Source: Ligustrum vulgare (lineage: Eukaryota > Streptophyta > Magnoliopsida > Lamiales > Oleaceae). Taken from it: a DNA stretch of 64,000 nt. Shown here in pieces: positions 23,725 to 35,551 of the stretch (positions are counted from its first letter, which is position 1; the number at the start of each line of letters is the position of its first letter). A model generated the notes under the pieces. That model saw only the letters and a list, made by a program, of their open reading frames with translations. It searched no databases and had not been told where the DNA came from. The DNA is taken from NCBI GenBank assembly GCA_963555705.1, contig OY743172.1, forward strand, positions 67,476,602-67,540,601, given 5' to 3'. Both the position numbers and the translations under genes were made by a program.

Positions 23725-25215
23725 GGTAAGGAAAATGTGGTGGCAGATGCATTGTCTCGAAGGTATGTTCTTTTAAATTCTTTAAATTCTAAATTGCTTG
23801 GATTTGAATACATTAAAGACATGTATGCTAATGATCTGGACTTTTCTAATATTTATGAATCATGTGGTAAAGGGGCTGTGGATAGGTTCTTTAAACATGA
23901 TGATTATTTATTTCGAGAAAATAAATTGTGCGTCCCTAGGTGTTCAATGAGAGAGTTACTTGTGAGAGAGGCTCATAGTGGAGGCTTAATGGGTCATTTT
24001 GGGGTTAAAAAGACTATCGAAATCCTAAGCGAACATTTCTATTGGCCTAAGATGAAGATTGATGTGGTTCGGGTTTGTAATAGATGCATTACTTGCAAGA
24101 AGGCTAAATCTAGGATTAAACCCCATGGATTATATATGCCTTTACCTGTACCTAGTGAACCTTGGGTCGATATCTCTATAGATTTTGTTTTGGGATTACC
24201 TAGAACTAAGAGGGGAAGAGATTCTATCTTTGTGGTAGTAGATCGCTTTAGCAAAATGGCACATTTCATACCATGCCACAAAACTGATGATGCTACAAAC
24301 ATAGTTGAAATTTTCTTTAGGGAAGTCGTGCGCTTACATGAGATTCCTAAAAGTATCGTATGTTAAATTCCTTAGTCATTTTTGGAGAGTCTTGTGGAAC
24401 AAGCTAGGAACAAAACTAATTTTCTCTACAACTTGTCACCCACAGACCGATGGACAGACCAAGGTAGTAATAGGACAATGATTCAATTATTGCGCACAAT
24501 AATCAATAAAAATTTGAAAAATTGGGAAGAGTGTTTACCATTTATTGAATTTGCATTTAATAGGGCTATACATTCTACTACTTCTTGTTCACCATTTGAA
24601 ATCGTTCATGGTTTTAATCCGCTAACACCATTGGATTTAATTCCTTTACCTGTGAATGAACGTAGTAGTTTAGATGGAAAGAAAAAGACTGAGATGGTTA
24701 AATCACTCCACGAAAAGGTGAGGTTGGCGATTGAAAAGAAAAATGAACATTATGCATCGCAGGCTAACAAAGGGAGAAAATGCGTCATATTTGAACCCGG
24801 TGATTGGGTTTGGGTACACTTGAGGAAGGAGCGGTTTCCAGAACAACGCAAATCAAAGTTACAACCGCGAGGGGATGGTCCATTCCAAGTGATTGAAAGG
24901 ATCAACAACAATGCCTATAAACTCGATCTTCCTGATGAGTATAATGTGTCGGCTTCATTTAATGTTTCTGATCTATCTCCATTTGATGCAGGTACAGATT
25001 CGAGGTCGAATCCTTTCAAAGAGGGAGGGGATGATGTGATCCAGACCACGAATGCAAGCCCACACAAAGATCCGTTGATGATCAAAGGAGGACCGATGAC
25101 CCGATTGCAAACAAAAAGGTCCAACGAAGCAATGGACAAACTAGTGCAAGAAACAATGGCAAAAACAATGTTCGTGTCATCAAAAGAAGCAAGTCCCATG
25201 TTGGGGCCGAGCTAA
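23725..25215 (+). pseudogene. Element B integrase, with C-terminal tail extending into the 3' LTR
   Basis: The frame continues with VVADALSRR, then the HHCC zinc-binding region ([26 protein letters not shown]) and the catalytic core start ([18 protein letters not shown]). Near 24360 a small deletion plus frameshifts remove the SDRD block that carries the second catalytic Asp. The core then resumes (INKNLKNWEECLPFIEFAFN), followed by the GPY/F-like segment (RGDGPFQVIERINNNAYKLD). The last 61 codons lie in the 3' LTR and include GGPMTRLQTKRSNEAMDKLV. There is no classical chromodomain; the tail resembles CRM-clade proteins by recollection. Confidence 0.87.
25018..25031 (+). promoter_or_regulatory. 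Polypurine tract of element B
   Basis: AAAGAGGGAGGGGA directly precedes the 3' LTR and lies inside the integrase frame. Confidence 0.85.
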
Positions 25216-25911
25216 AACGACGAGTGGATCAACCTCATTCAAGCCGTCGAAGAAAATTGTAAAGTTTCGAAATTCACGGCCGTAACCTATAAGTCTTATG
25301 GCCGTATAGAGCCCACTGCTGAAAATTGAGAATTTGAAGGAAGTTGGACTTACGGCCGTAAACCTCATTGTCACGGCCGTAATGAAGCCTCGGGCTGAAA
25401 ACAAGAATTTCAGAAATTAAGACTTACGGCCGTAAAATATGTCTCATGGCCGTAATGGTTAAGCAGTAAGGTATTTACGGCCGTAAATAAAGTAGTTACG
25501 GCCGTAACGGCTAAAATGCATAAATATTAATTTTTATTTCTTTCCTTATTTTTAGGTATTTGTTTCCTAGTATAATTAAAACTCTTTAGTCAGGTTTTGA
25601 CCCTATTTATAGGATGTAATTTTCATTATTCGACACACAACTTTGATATTATAACTGAGAGGCTATTTTGCTTTTACAATCTTATTCTTTATTGAATGAA
25701 ATCCGAACTTGCGAGTTATTCTTATTTGTTCAAATCTCGGTGAGAATTATTATTGCTTGTGATCAAGAGGTCAATATATCCTAGTGATTGTATTGGTTGC
25801 TTGGTTCAATTAATTTTAATTGGATCCATAAATCGTGGTTTCTTGGCGTTCTTGGGTCGATTTCAATATTGTGTGGGTTGCGTAGCTACAATTGCTACGT
25901 GGTTTGCATCA
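25032..25911 (+). repeat. 3' LTR of element B
   Basis: 880 bp, TGATGTGATCC...GCATCA, collinear with the 5' copy. Its palindrome array lies at 25274-25507. Several sites that are mutated in one LTR are intact in the other (for example site 4 GAAATG versus GTAATG), so the ancestral array was close to perfect. Confidence 0.92.
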
Positions 25912-26032
25912 TAAGAAAACGAGTTTGATCATAATTTGAAACAGTTTTTTTAAATTTTTATGTCCTCGTAATTTTTAACTAAGAGAGAGGATAAACCCCA
26001 CCTAATTGGACTTTGCATAATTAGTTTAGGAC

Positions 26033-27290
26033 ATGGCGTCCATTAGTAGAAATGCACTTAGTGACGTAGAACAAGCCATTAGAGATTATGATCGTTTCAA
26101 GCCTAGACCTGAATGGACTGTAGCCCAACATGTTAGGCAACTGAATTATTTACATGAACTGGCCTTACAACGTGGCTACGTGACCAACGATTACCAATCA
26201 ATCAACCATATGATCTCATCCTTTCCAAATGATACACGAGACGTGGCTCGCATGATATACATGGATGTGAATACATCCATTAATGTGGACCTCGAATAGA
26301 ACTCCTTCTACGGGAGACTTGTGGCGTATTGGACCATGTACCACAAGGACATCCTTGGGTTTACATCTGGTGAGGCTCCAACACTCGAGCTAGAGTCAGG
26401 GCAAGCGAATTAATTGGTACTTGAGGGAGATCCGGAGGAAGAACCTGAAGAAGACTCGAAAGAAGAAGAACTCGAAAAAGACCTAGAAGAAGAAGAACCT
26501 GAGGAAAGACTAGAGGAAGATGTTGATTCTGTACCAAGAGAGATCTCGGATTCTAGGTCAGGCATTTACCCATTGGAGTAATAGAGAGTTAGGTATAGAC
26601 TAAGCCTTTAATTTTGATTCAGCGTCACGAACCAGGACTCCAGCTCAACAGGAGGCTGTAACATGGGCTGATTTCTAAGAATAGATCAGAGATAAGTTCT
26701 TTCCTCAAGCTCTTTGGGATGCTAAGGAGACGGAATTCCTTCGCCTTGGTCAGGGAGAAATGGATATTTTGGAGTATGAGAGAAAGTTCGAGGAGTTATC
26801 CCGCTATGCTCCTCATCTGGTTAAAACATAAGAGAAGAAAGCTTGTCGCTTCGAGCGGGGGTTACGCTCAAATATTCATCAGATTGTTAACTCCCAACGA
26901 GCTCCCTACCTATATGGAGGTAGTGAAGAAAGCTCAAGCCGTGGCGTATGCTGGTGTTGGATATGAAGGACAGGGTTCTCAGAATGAGTAGGGAAAAAGG
27001 TATTGGCATGGTTCAAATCATAATCAGAACATAAATCAAACATCCAACAAGAGGCAGAACACAAGGCTGGCCAAAGGTCAAGTGATTAACTACATGCCAC
27101 CATGTCCCAAGTGCCAGAAGATGCATAAAAGAGAATGACTTTTGGGCAAAGGAGTCTATTTTAAGTGTGGTCAGCCGAACCACTTTGCATATGATTGTCG
27201 TGCTACACCAGCTGAAGGTTCCTACTAGAAGAGGAAAGTAGATTAGAACAAAAAAGGGAATGCTAGAGCATTCTCCATGACACATGAGGA
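26033..27290 (+). pseudogene. Element A gag remnant
   Basis: ATG 26033 opens MASISRNALSDVEQAIRDYD. A stop at 26297 and later stops break the frame. A Glu-rich run (26430-26530) precedes the Retrotrans_gag core in another frame (FFPQALWDAKETEFLRLGQG, EYERKFEELSRYAPHL) near 26700-26830. The zinc knuckle near 27150 reads YFKCGQPNHFAYDC, so its first Cys is now Tyr (a G-to-A change). At 27340-27370 a VLID-like protease start appears and then breaks off into the pol deletion. Confidence 0.8.
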
Positions 27291-27420
27291 CGCCAATCTA
27301 GATTCTGATGGGAACACGGGTATGCTATTGCTTGTACTATTGTATGTGTTTTAATCGACTTCAACTCGTAGATAGAATGGAACTAGTGACTATTAGGAAA
27401 TTGACCTTGATGATTTAGTT

Positions 27421-27690
27421 TTGGAAACATATTTTTGGTCCATTCGAGATACTGGAAAAAACGGAGAATGTGACTTATTATTTAGACCGAACCATGTGTT
27501 GAAACTTCAATCATTTAGCACTCGACCAGACTTGACATATGATGTGGCACATGTGTGTACCCTAGAGAGAGAAGTCTATGTCTTTAGAAACCAAAAAGTT
27601 CCTTTAGTCAAAGTCCAATACGGAAGACACTATAGTAGTGAAGCTACCTGGGAAAATGAAAAATTCTTGCCAAGTATCCAGATATTATAG
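27421..27690 (+). pseudogene. Element A integrase C-terminus with chromodomain
   Basis: The pol deletion ends here. The remaining frame reads PNHVLKLQSFSTRPDLTYD and then VFRNQKVPLVKVQYGRHYSS with EATWENEKFL, a chromodomain-like end typical of Tekay/Del chromoviruses. After the stop, a KVQNFEDEII-like stretch runs to the polypurine tract, as is usual at the pol end of this clade. Chromodomains guide integration to methylated histone H3; here it is only a relic. Confidence 0.8.
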
Positions 27691-27727
27691 ACCAAGAAAG
27701 TTCAAAATTTCGAGGACGAAATTATTT

Positions 27728-27740
27728 GAAGGGGGTAGGG
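27728..27740 (+). promoter_or_regulatory. Polypurine tract of element A
   Basis: GAAGGGGGTAGGG, one base before the TG of the 3' LTR. Confidence 0.8.
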
Positions 27741-28367
27741 TTGTAGCGACCGAGAATTTTCGTGACTTATTTAAATAAATATTATTTAAAATGTGTCACT
27801 ACGACTTTGCCCATTCAGTTTAAAAACACTTATTCATCTAGCCATTTAAGTGAAATTAAATTTATTTAAAAACCTTAGTCCGGTTTCAATTTTATTGAAA
27901 GTACCCTATTTTCATTATTTATTTTTAAAGTCCAAAATTTAACTAATTTGAGTCCAAACCATTTTAATCCAATCCAATTCCTTATGCCCAAATATTATTA
28001 CCAATCATTCAAGCCCATTTAAAACCCAATCAATTATTTCTTGGCCTAAAACCTTGACAGCATCATTCACGTTTCCTTTGTTTGACAAGTCCTATTTCCA
28101 AAATTATTTCACCAATCTTCACCCCACCTTCCATCCTACAATTGACTCAGAATTTCAACTGATTTCCTCCATCACAGAATTTTAACCAAAGTTACCATGT
28201 CAACACCACAATCAACCATAATATAATCCTTATCCCTTCCGCCTCACAAATTCACGCAGAGCATATAGCTCCTCCACACTCACCACCTTCTTTCATTATA
28301 ATCTTCTCTTCCCATAACTCTCACAATCTTCCCCAAATCAAAGATTTATACAATGTCTACTATCACA

Positions 28368-28555
28368 ACTCAAACATATTACACCTCTTTACCTCACATT
28401 CATGCACAGACACCACAAAGAAATTCAGCAATTAAATTCTAGTAAGAACTCAGGCTCTCTAACTAGTTATCTTCAAGTTTAAAATTCACATATTGATGTT
28501 AGAATATAAATTTCTAATCGTCAATAATGTGAGAATGCACACAAACAAAATCACA
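28368..28555. repeat. 188-bp insertion present only in the 3' LTR of A
   Basis: The 5' LTR reads CTACTATCACAATCCC where the 3' LTR has ATCACA at both edges of an extra segment (28362-28367 and 28550-28555). That pattern fits an insertion with a 6-bp duplication. No terminal inverted repeats or coding capacity are seen. Confidence 0.6.
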
Positions 28556-29818
28556 ATCCCCAATTCAACACCACATCATCAGCCGAACCCAATTTCGAAC
28601 CGTCCATAACCAGTAGCCACTGTGTTTGCCCAAACCAGAACTCAAACTCCCATAGCCGAACCCCTTGCTGACTACAAATAGCTAATTCACCACCTACTGC
28701 CCGTTTGAACCGTAAGCAACCACTAGCCAAACACTAACCACCCCCACATTGCCTCCCACATTACTAATCAAATGCCACCAACTCGAACACCACCAAATTA
28801 ATTACCCAACTGAACCCAATTTCACAACCACTCAAGTCGCAACCACGTCGTCTCCTAAACCCCGCGACCACCACTTCCTGCCTCACCTTTCCTCCAAAAA
28901 ATCCCCAACTTAAAACCAAATTGAACCCAAAACCAAGAATAAACTTTACCTAATAAATTACCTCAACTTCCTCCTATTTTGGTTGGAAAAAACCACAACC
29001 CCAAACTCGAACTACTTGCCTCGGATTGCCTTAGGTCTTAACACCAAATTAGCCCCCAAATCTTTTTCAGTCGTCATCCCTTTACCCATCTTCGTAGGCT
29101 CCACGTGATGGCTGCATCTCCACCACGTAACGACGGCGAAAGGGCTAGCAGTACCTGTACCAAGAGGGCTATTGTTCCCCCTCTCTTCTCTCCTCCTCTA
29201 TCGGTTTTAGAGAGAAAGAAATGAGGTATATAGATATATTTTTATAATTTTAATTTTTGAAATATTATCCTTTAGTCCCTGTGTTTTGAAAAGTATTTAT
29301 TTCAATCCTTTTCGTTTTAAACGTTTTAATTCCAGTTCCAAAAGATTGAGCCTTCTAACATATCAGCTACTAAATTCTTTAACTCTTACAAGTCAGCCAA
29401 ATATTTTCGAAAGGTGTCATTTCAGCCCCTAGACTTTTAAATCCCAGCTTTCTTTAAAATTTCAATTTAGTCTCTAAACTTCATTTTGTCAATTTAATCT
29501 TTAAATTTCAAAAGTACTAAATTAGTTTAATTTTCTTTTTGCTTGACGAAACATTCAATGATTTAGAAGATTGACATTACATTTCCTCTCTATTTTTCCA
29601 AAACGTGATTCGAGGTAGACTCATCCCTACTAATTAGTTTAAATTTTAATTGCATGTATTATGTAAATTTACGAGATTTATATGCTTTGATGCATGAGAC
29701 GAGACGAGAATATCTCTTATGAGATAAAATGAGAAATGATGTTGTTATGCATAACTTACATGCTTTAATGCATGAGGCGGGACTACCCACACCCTGTGAT
29801 TTTTAAAAAACCTATTAT

Positions 29819-29820
<2 letters not shown>

Positions 29821-29850
<30 letters not shown>
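29821..29850. repeat. (GAT)10 microsatellite in LTR A
   Basis: Ten uninterrupted GAT units; the 5' LTR has only a short GATGATGAT at the same place. It occupies the same relative position as the larger tandem arrays in LTRs C and D. Confidence 0.9.
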
Positions 29851-29851
<1 letters not shown>

Positions 29852-30263
29852 TCACTAAATGATTGCATAAGTATGTGTTCAATTATTCTGTAAATTAATT
29901 ATTGGGGACGAGTCTACTAAGTGTTTCTTCGAAATATTCATTCCGTTATTATTAACAGCTTTTGTAGATTTTGAAGATGTTAGCGAATGAAGGGCAGTGA
30001 TTAGAAATTAATAATGATGCTATTTTTTGTCAAGTTTTATGAATATTTCCAATTTAATTATTTATTGTTCCTTTCCTTTGAAAAATTGAGATTTAAAGTT
30101 TTATGAATGCTCCAGAATTCATATGATTTAGTTTTCGCTGTAGTTTTCAAATAATAAATGTGATGTTTACAAATTTAGTTATTTTCCGCAACTATTTTTG
30201 TTAAAAAGTTAGCTTTAAAGGATGAAGTGGTGTCCTAAGTTTTACGGAATCCAGGGCGTTACA

Positions 30264-30605
30264 CCTAGCCTCAGTAGTTTGATGCCCAACTCATGCACCC
30301 TCTCCCACCTTAGCATGTACACCCTCATCCTCAGTACCACCACCACCAACCCCTGGTGCATGTCTACCTACTGCTGCTGGATCCTTAAGTACCCGTATTC
30401 CTGGACGAGTCACAACATACCCTATCTTGGCCAAAGTGGCAACCCCAAAGTCTGGTTAGAGTGAACTGACTAAAGAAATTCGCCCTCAAAACCCATACCC
30501 TTGTGGCTAAGGATCGCCATAACCACTCTCCTGTAAAGTAACCTACTACTACGGGTCCTTGCACTCTCCAAAAAACCCTCCAAAATAAGGTTTATCAAGT
30601 GAACC
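30264..30605 (-). pseudogene. Putative plant transposon protein-like pseudogene, middle segment
   Basis: This segment lies between elements A and C. Read on the minus strand across the GAACC target of C, the frame continues directly from the 34187-34477 segment as VHLINLILEGFLESARTRSS and then VVMAILSHKGMGFEGEF, which matches the family pattern. Two stops (one just at the junction, one after EFL) show decay. The remainder is Gly/Glu-rich. Confidence 0.5.
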
Positions 30606-33600
30606 TATAGCGACCCAGAATTTTTACGCAAAATTAATAATTATTTTAATATTTAGAAAATTGTGTCGCTACTATTTCACCCATTGTTTTGAAGTTAACG
30701 CCGCGACGAATTCGTCTAGCCAAGTCAAGAAATATCGAATTTGTTCGATTTTAAATTAAAATTCGAATTTCTAAAATTATGTTATTTTAATTATTTATTC
30801 AAAGTATTATTTTCAAAATCATTTTTGAATTCCAAATTTATTAAAATATCTCAATTTTCCTTATTCAAATTATTTCAAGTCCAAATACGTAATTCAATTT
30901 TTATCTCAATTTTCAAATTTATTTTCAGTCCAAAATATATCAGTTTTAAATACAATTTCAAATCAAAGTTAGTCAAATTTTTAGTTAAATTAATTCTATT
31001 TAACTAAACCAAATTTTCCCCACATGTTTTCTTCTTTACACCAAAACATCATCATTTTCTAAAGAATCTTACACAATTGTCCATTTCATATTCCACCTAA
31101 TTCTACACTATCCTATTCTATAATACCTAATCAATACATATATTTCTCTTATCCCCCATCACAACTCACGTTGTCCACATTTTGTTTCCTTCTTAATTAT
31201 TCTTTCTATCTCATTGTGTACAATCAACAAGCATCTCCACACATGGACAATTGGAACACCTCAAAGCATCATCATTATCATCACCAATTCCACTCAATGA
31301 TTCCCTCCACTTTCCACCCCATCTCATACCTAACTCTCCACTATACTTTCTTCAATTTAAGTCACTTTCTCCAGCTTTCCTCCATCAACATCATCACACA
31401 CACGTATTATTTTCAATACCATCACTGCCATTGTTCCACTTTCACAAATCAAACCACCAAGCTTTATCTAATTCAAGCCACAACCAATTCCATTTTATCA
31501 ATATGCACAACCCAATATCATCACCACAATTCAGCCACCACTAGAATTCACATCTCGATCCATTTCAGCCTCCTCCCTACACCACTGCAGTATACCTCCG
31601 CCCCAAAGCAGCCACTGATCAACCATAGCCCAATTATCCACAACCAAGAACCACCACCCAACCAGCCTGATCAAGAACAGCCCTCACCATCACTCTGTTA
31701 AACACTCAATTCACCAAAGCTGTCGATCCACCATCATCGTATTGGCATCAACCTGCAGCTCCATCACCCAAGAAATCTGTATCATCACCTTCACTGCCAT
31801 TCTTGCTCACTGCACAAAACCAAGAACCTCATGAATGCCAAATTTAATACCCAAATCACCACCACCCCGGCCAAGATCAAACACCCTGCATCATCTTCAT
31901 CAATCAACCACAATGCCATTTCTTTCAACATCCACCACTGCCTCATTCAAATTTAATTCACCACCTCCTCAATCCAGCCACCACCGTACCTAGCTACAAC
32001 CATCAGACGACATCACCACCTCCGACCACCACTACTCAACTCTAAATCACCAAATGAACAACACCACAGCCCATAATCGCCAACCACCGGAGCCACTTCC
32101 ACTGCCAATCTCAAAATCCCCATCAATCGAACCTCAAATCAAACCAAAAACCAAGAAATAAACCAAGCCCAAGACTTACCTTCGAACGCCGTTTCTCCGA
32201 CCGGAGTATCATCGCGAACCCAGTTTCGTTTTTGACCACGGTTTTGCACCCAACCTCGCATATGAACCCCAAATCAGAACTCCCACACTTTGCCCGTCCT
32301 TCGCCTCACCTAGCGCCGGCGAATCGCCGGTTAGAAACCGGATTTCCCTCTCTTTGTCGCCTCCGTCTCTCGCCTCTTTCGCCTGTCTCTCTCTCTGTTT
32401 AAAATCTACAGACGAAATAATAGAGAGATAAAAGAAATCTGATTTAATAACTTTTCGAAGTTTCAGCTTAGTCCCTGAAGTTTTAAACTTATCAATTCAG
32501 TCCCTACTGTTTTAAAATGATTTACTTCAGCCCTTTAACTTTAAACTCTTTTATTTCAGTACCTGCTGATTTATTTTAAGCCCAAGTTTTAAAAATATTC
32601 ATTTTAGTCCCTGAACTTTGAAAATATTCATTTTAGTCCCTCAACTTTCAAAACATCAATTTTAGTCCTCAAATTATAATTTATCATTTTGAACTATATA
32701 TTCGATATACTAAAGTGACTTATTGGCTAAGACGAAGCGTACGGAGAATTTAAAGAAATTGAAGTCATTCCCGCTCAACTTTGCACTCGTCGGATTTGAG
32801 GTAGACTCGCACTTATTAATTGATTTAAATTATGATTTCATATAAATGTCATGTGACTTGTGAAGAGTTATTTTTATGAAAGGAAATGAAAATGTATTTT
32901 CATGGAAAGAACAATGTGTAGACTCGCACTTATTAATTGATTTAAATTATGATTTCATATAAATGTCATGTGACTTGTGAAAGTCAATTTTCAAGAGAAT
33001 TAAGTATGTTTTATGAAAGGTAAATATACCTTATGTTTTTATGAAAAGTAAGTATACCCTATGTTTTTACGATAATGTTTTATATGTTTTGGATCATTGC
33101 TATGCACATAAGAATTCTTGCCACGAAGTTCGGTAAAATTCTTGTGTCTCCATAAGTTTATGAGGATTTACCACCTAAGTTCGGTAAAGTTCCTGTCTTT
33201 CCATATGTTTATGAGGATTTACCACCTAAGTTCGGTAAAATTCCTGTCTCATATGTTTATGAGGATTTCGATCCTATCTTATGTTATGATGGAAATGATC
33301 CCTATGAATTTCAAGAATTATGTTTTGGTATACTTACTGTTATTATGATTTTACTACATAAGAATTCTTGCCACCTAAGTTCGGTAAAATTCTTATGTTT
33401 ATGAGGATTTCGATCTTATCCTATGTTATGATGAAAACTTACTGTTATTATGATTTTACTGCATAAGAATTCTTGCCACCTAAGTTCGGTAAAGTTCTTG
33501 TGTCTCCCTATGTTTATGAGGATTTCAATCCTATCTTATGTTATACTTTCAAAAGAAATTATGCTTGGCATAGTTAAAATGTTTTTATAAGTATATGGTT

Positions 33601-34182
33601 TTCAAAGAGCTGTTTTCAAAGAGCTATTTTCAAAGAGCCTATGATTTGCAAAATATGTTCCGTGCTGTAATGCACAATATGAGTTTTATCAAGAGCAGTT
33701 TTATAAAGAAGCTCTATCAATGCCCGTTTTATAAAGAGCCGGGATTTATGTGTTTAAATCATCTTATAAATTAAATTAATTTGCGATGAGTCTACTGAGT
33801 ATTTCCCCCATGAAATACTCACCCTACTTTTTAACAGTTTTGCAGATTTCGGAGACGGTGGTGAGCGATGAATGATGGTGGCAATAATTGTTAAACGGTA
33901 GAAAGTTTGACGTTAATGGTTTCCGTATTTTCCAAACAATCGAATAATTTAGAGAAGTTCATTTATTGAGAAATTATGACATTGACAATTTCTTTACAAT
34001 ATTAATGGTTCGATTTACTATTTCAAATGGTTTCATAAATGTTTTCGATTTTATCGGCCATTACAGTTTATTTAATGTTGCCAAAAATGAATTTCAATTA
34101 TTTCTTCCGCAAAAATATTATTCGAAAAATTTAGACAGAAAATGACGTAGTGAATCGGGTATACGGAACTCGGGGCGCTACA
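30606..34182 (+). repeat. Solo LTR C (Tekay-like family, same as D)
   Basis: 3577 bp from TATAGCGACC (TG start changed to TA) to CGGGGCGCTACA, with a perfect GAACC duplication (30601-30605 and 34183-34187). No internal region remains, so it is the product of LTR-LTR recombination. It interrupts the minus-strand pseudogene. GTCGCTAC at 30665 is the inverted partner of the start. Open frames near 31171-31700 are His/Thr-rich low-complexity LTR sequence. Confidence 0.93.
33107..33545. repeat. Minisatellite in LTR C
   Basis: The word CCACCTAAGTTCGGTAAA recurs about five times (with CCACGAAG in the first copy), alternating with ATGTTTATGAGGATTT and CGATCCTATCTTATGTTATG. Unit lengths vary from about 57 to 110 bp. 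D carries an unrelated tandem array at the same LTR position. Confidence 0.8.
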
Positions 34183-35123
34183 GAACCTACCTCTCCTTAC
34201 AAACTTTCTCTAAAAGACAAAAATCCTCAGCCTGAAGTGTCGTGTGCTTATAACCATGAGGCTTAATCAAATGAGTAAACATGAGGTGTAAGAGCCTCCT
34301 ATGAAAATAGAGTTCCGATGCAAGTTCAAAAATATCCTTAAGTGTTGGATTCTCTAACACATGCCGACATACCTTAACCTTATCAAAGGAAGGATCATAA
34401 ATCTCACCACCTTCCTCCATCCCAAATACCTTCCTAATCTTCAAGGCACCAACCCAAAAAGTTTTCCATTTCACCATTGTTTTAAAAACTCATCACCTCG
34501 AGCCACTCGCTCACCCTTGATCTCATCATCTCATCCACTTTTCACCTTAGCATTCGCATAAAACATTTGAATCAACCTATCACACACCTTCTCCCCATTC
34601 TCCAAGAACTTAAACTAATTAAAATGTTCAAAATATGATAAATACTCAAATTGAAATGAACGAAGGAAATAAATTTTAACACTCTCCCCTGCACAAATGA
34701 TAACTTCTTGAGTACAAGAGATTGAGATTGACACTCGACACTTAGAAAGAAAGTATTAGGAAAGTGGTTAATTAATCAAGTTCACTATCACTCAAATCAT
34801 TAAGTTCCACAACTTTTCCCTTGCCTCTACCTCTACCCCAACTCCTAGAAAAGGAAGCAGAAGCCCTACCTTTAGAAATCGCTCACCTTGCACGTTGTGG
34901 AGGCCTCAGGTTTGGAGGCAATGTTTGGTCCTCGGTTTCAAAGATGGAATTTTCTCTTCTGTGGACTAAGAATCAACAGAAGAGTTGTCGTTTTTCTCTA
35001 TTGATTTGACAATAGACTCAGATATTTCAGTAGATTTAGATGAAGATTCAAAACTACTAAGAGATTCCTCAAGATAAATTCTTTTCCTCTAGTTTTACTA
35101 GTAGCTGCCTGCTTGATTCTCAT
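34183..35123 (-). pseudogene. Putative plant transposon protein-like pseudogene (PF20167-like), N-terminal part
   Basis: On the minus strand an ATG at 35123 opens MRIKQAATSKTRGKEF. A Ser-rich segment (SSFESSSKSTEISESIVKS) and then LIQMFYANAKVKSG and KVCRHVLENPTLKDIFELAS with RRLLHLMFTHLIKPHGYKHT follow in shifting frames. This order fits the putative plant transposon protein family found in many plant genomes near retroelements. Frameshifts near 34480 and 35070 and internal stops mark it as dead. C (GAACC) and A (CCCAG/CCTAG) split it into three parts. The family call rests on memory of its pattern. Confidence 0.5.
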
Positions 35124-35259
35124 TTTGATGAAATTCTAAGGGAAAAACATTGAAATCAAAGTTTGAATAAGTTTGGGAGCGTTTTGGAGAAAATAAATTT
35201 AATGAGGATGCGTGAAAGTGTTATAAAATAATGGATGAAACCTTATAAATTTGTGATCA

Positions 35260-35340
35260 TGTATCGATACACTGAAATCATGAAAAGTTTCTTCTTACCT
35301 CTACGCATCGATACATTAAGTGTATATTTATCGATACATT
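35260..35340. repeat. Cluster of TGTATCGATACA palindromes
   Basis: A perfect TGTATCGATACA at 35260-35271, CATCGATACA at 35306 and TTATCGATACAT at 35329. This lies just upstream (in minus-strand sense) of the pseudogene start at 35123. Confidence 0.8.
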
Positions 35341-35551
35341 AAGCAGTTTACTATCAAAATTTAATTTTTATATTTGTCTTAAAAGAAATTAATCTCATGT
35401 TTTTGTATAAAGGTTAATGGTCAAGTCTCACATGAGTTCATCCTGACCCATAAAATCAACTATCTCCATAAATCGATTAACTTGATTGGTACGACATCAA
35501 GCTCATCAAATCCCTTTTGATGGTAGAGTGCTTATAGAAAGATTTTGATCC

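Larger units (their letters stand above)
15834..25911 (+). mobile_element. Element B: Ty3/gypsy retrotransposon, CRM-like, with nested solo LTR D
   Basis: Two LTRs (15834-16715, 882 bp; 25032-25911, 880 bp) flank a full gag-protease-RT-RNase H-integrase region. The target duplication TAAGA is perfect (15829-15833 and 25912-25916), and it lies inside element A. By eye the LTRs differ at roughly 25-30 positions, about 3%, mostly transitions. The integrase frame continues into the 3' LTR without a classical chromodomain, which resembles the CRM clade. Solo LTR D interrupts the gag-protease junction. Several nonsense and frameshift changes make it inactive. Confidence 0.9.
13235..30263 (+). mobile_element. 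Element A: Ty3/gypsy chromovirus, Tekay-like, with nested B and D
   Basis: A has two long LTRs (13235-15593 and 27742-30263), an initiator tRNA-Met primer site after the first, a gag remnant, a chromodomain-type integrase end and a polypurine tract before the second LTR. Target duplications are CCCAG (13230-13234) and CCTAG (30264-30268), differing by one transition as expected for an older insertion. Its own sequence is interrupted by B at TAAGA (15829/25912). Most of pol is deleted between 27370 and 27420, so it is defective. Confidence 0.85.
27742..30263 (+). repeat. 3' LTR of element A
   Basis: It runs TGTAGCGACC...CCAGGGCGTTACA, 2522 bp. It is longer than the 5' copy mainly because of a 188-bp insertion at 28368 and a (GAT)10 run at 29821-29850. 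The two LTRs have diverged clearly, so A is old relative to B, F and G. Confidence 0.88.

Noticed and set aside
22292..25215. Possible endogenous plant pararetrovirus
   Set aside because: LTRs, primer site, TSD, integrase and domain order are those of a Ty3/gypsy retrotransposon; no movement protein is seen.
31171..31701. His/Thr-rich 176-codon open frame
   Set aside because: Low-complexity LTR C sequence; the homologous part of LTR D does not keep the frame.
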